From assembly GCA_027066695.1 (NCBI GenBank), contig JAMONE010000065.1, positions 1 to 14,621 of the forward strand: a stretch of 14,621 nucleotides of DNA, written 5' to 3'. Both the position numbers and the translations under genes were made by a program. This document shows, piece after piece, positions 14,066-14,621 of this stretch; position 1 is the stretch's first letter, and every line of letters begins with the position of its first letter. The notes beneath the pieces were generated by a model. That model was not told the origin of the DNA and did no database searches. It saw only the letters and a program-made list of their open reading frames with translations. The DNA comes from Micavibrio sp. (lineage in GTDB: Bacteria; Pseudomonadota; Alphaproteobacteria; Micavibrionales; Micavibrionaceae).

Positions 14066-14621
14066 TTATTCTTTCAAGGTAAAGGCAGAATCAAATCTAA
14101 CCGACTCAAAAACAACATTATTACCTTCCATTTTCCCTCTAATATAAGAGAAGTAAAGCCGCATGGATATTTTATCATTCTCTATATCAAGGACGAGATG
14201 CTTTGAGCTATCTGTATTGTCCTTGTTTTTAATGACGAAATCACTCAAATCATAGCTAAAGAGAATCTCATCTTCCAATGTAAGTTTTATAACTCCCTGC
14301 TCGTTAAGTGATAAGAAAAATTTACGACCGCCTTCATTAAAAAATAAGAAAAAATTTTGGCCATCATGAAATGTAGTAGGTTTTAGCTTGCCTTTTTCCT
14401 TTTTTCTAGCATTTAGGTAATTATTTCTAACAAAAAAATCATAGCCTTTAACATCTTTTAACTTGCTATCCATGGGGTTTATATTAAATGAATTAACATC
14501 ATCCAGCTTTTTACGGTGATAAACATAATCAAAGCCTAGCTGCTTTGTTAAATTATATCCACCCGAGCATTTCCACTTTTCCTTACCTTCCGTGTTAAAC
14601 CACGGCTCAATCATTGCATCA
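14066..14621 (-). CDS. Hypothetical protein, C-terminal part, unrecognised (5' end outside window)
   Basis: I do not recognise this protein. The frame stays open through the right edge of the window. An ATG at 14612-14614 exists, but no ribosome binding site is visible before it, so the start is probably beyond the edge. The visible 182 residues begin IEPWFNTEGKEKWKC and look like a beta-rich soluble domain with alternating hydrophobic residues (NFFLFFNEGGRKFFLSLNE; LTLEDEILFSYDL; HLVLDIENDKISMRLYF). There is no membrane segment in the visible part. It is Lys/Asn/Phe-rich, more A+T-rich than pcm, and ends 6 bases before the pcm ATG, so it is likely co-transcribed. Confidence 0.6.
   Translation of the reverse strand, partial: DAMIEPWFNTEGKEKWKCSGGYNLTKQLGFDYVYHRKKLDDVNSFNINPMDSKLKDVKGYDFFVRNNYLNARKKEKGKLKPTTFHDGQNFFLFFNEGGRKFFLSLNEQGVIKLTLEDEILFSYDLSDFVIKNKDNTDSSKHLVLDIENDKISMRLYFSYIRGKMEGNNVVFESVRFDSAFTLKE

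Overview
The window looks like chromosomal core sequence from an AT-rich alphaproteobacterium. The clearest sign is the minus-strand block pcm, LysM/LytM lipoprotein, yajC, secD, secF and an Mth938-like protein; secDF followed directly by an Mth938-domain gene, with pcm and an NlpD-type gene nearby, is an arrangement I associate with Alphaproteobacteria. I cannot name the genus. A Micavibrio-like lineage is only a guess. I see no tRNA, rRNA, CRISPR array, transposase or integrase.

Left part, plus strand (1-3918): the C-terminal end of a multi-spanning, GT-C-like membrane protein is followed by a GtrB/DPM1-type glycosyltransferase, a pair suited to building and using a lipid-linked sugar. Next comes an overlapping pair: a DHH/DHHA1 phosphoesterase and an S66 LD-carboxypeptidase that trims recycled cell-wall peptides.

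Middle part (4085-8601): an unrecognised 207-residue protein, greA, a SIMPL-domain (DUF541) gene, a small minus-strand protein, an Fe-type superoxide dismutase and a long acidic minus-strand protein of unknown function. The most notable structure is here. The last 11 codons of greA occur twice, at the true 3' end of greA and again 766 bases downstream just after the SIMPL gene, with 30 of 33 bases identical. The interposed SIMPL gene is visibly richer in A+T than greA. The downstream copy overlaps the tail of the convergent small gene, as an original greA end would. This looks like an old insertion or recombination event that replaced the end of greA and pushed the original end downstream. A hairpin with terminator character also sits between a possible greA promoter and the greA start codon, which suggests leader attenuation.

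Right part, minus strand (14621-8672): read right to left, an unrecognised gene cut by the window edge, pcm (isoaspartyl repair), a LysM/LytM lipoprotein that has lost metal ligands and so resembles an NlpD-type amidase activator, a 50-residue one-helix protein that may be a shortened DUF3592 relative, then yajC-secD-secF (the accessory module of the Sec translocon) and the Mth938-like gene. Spacing is mostly 4-27 bases, so much of this is probably co-transcribed; the 130-base gap before yajC is the likeliest internal break. YajC carries a lysine-rich tail encoded by a 12-base tandem repeat.
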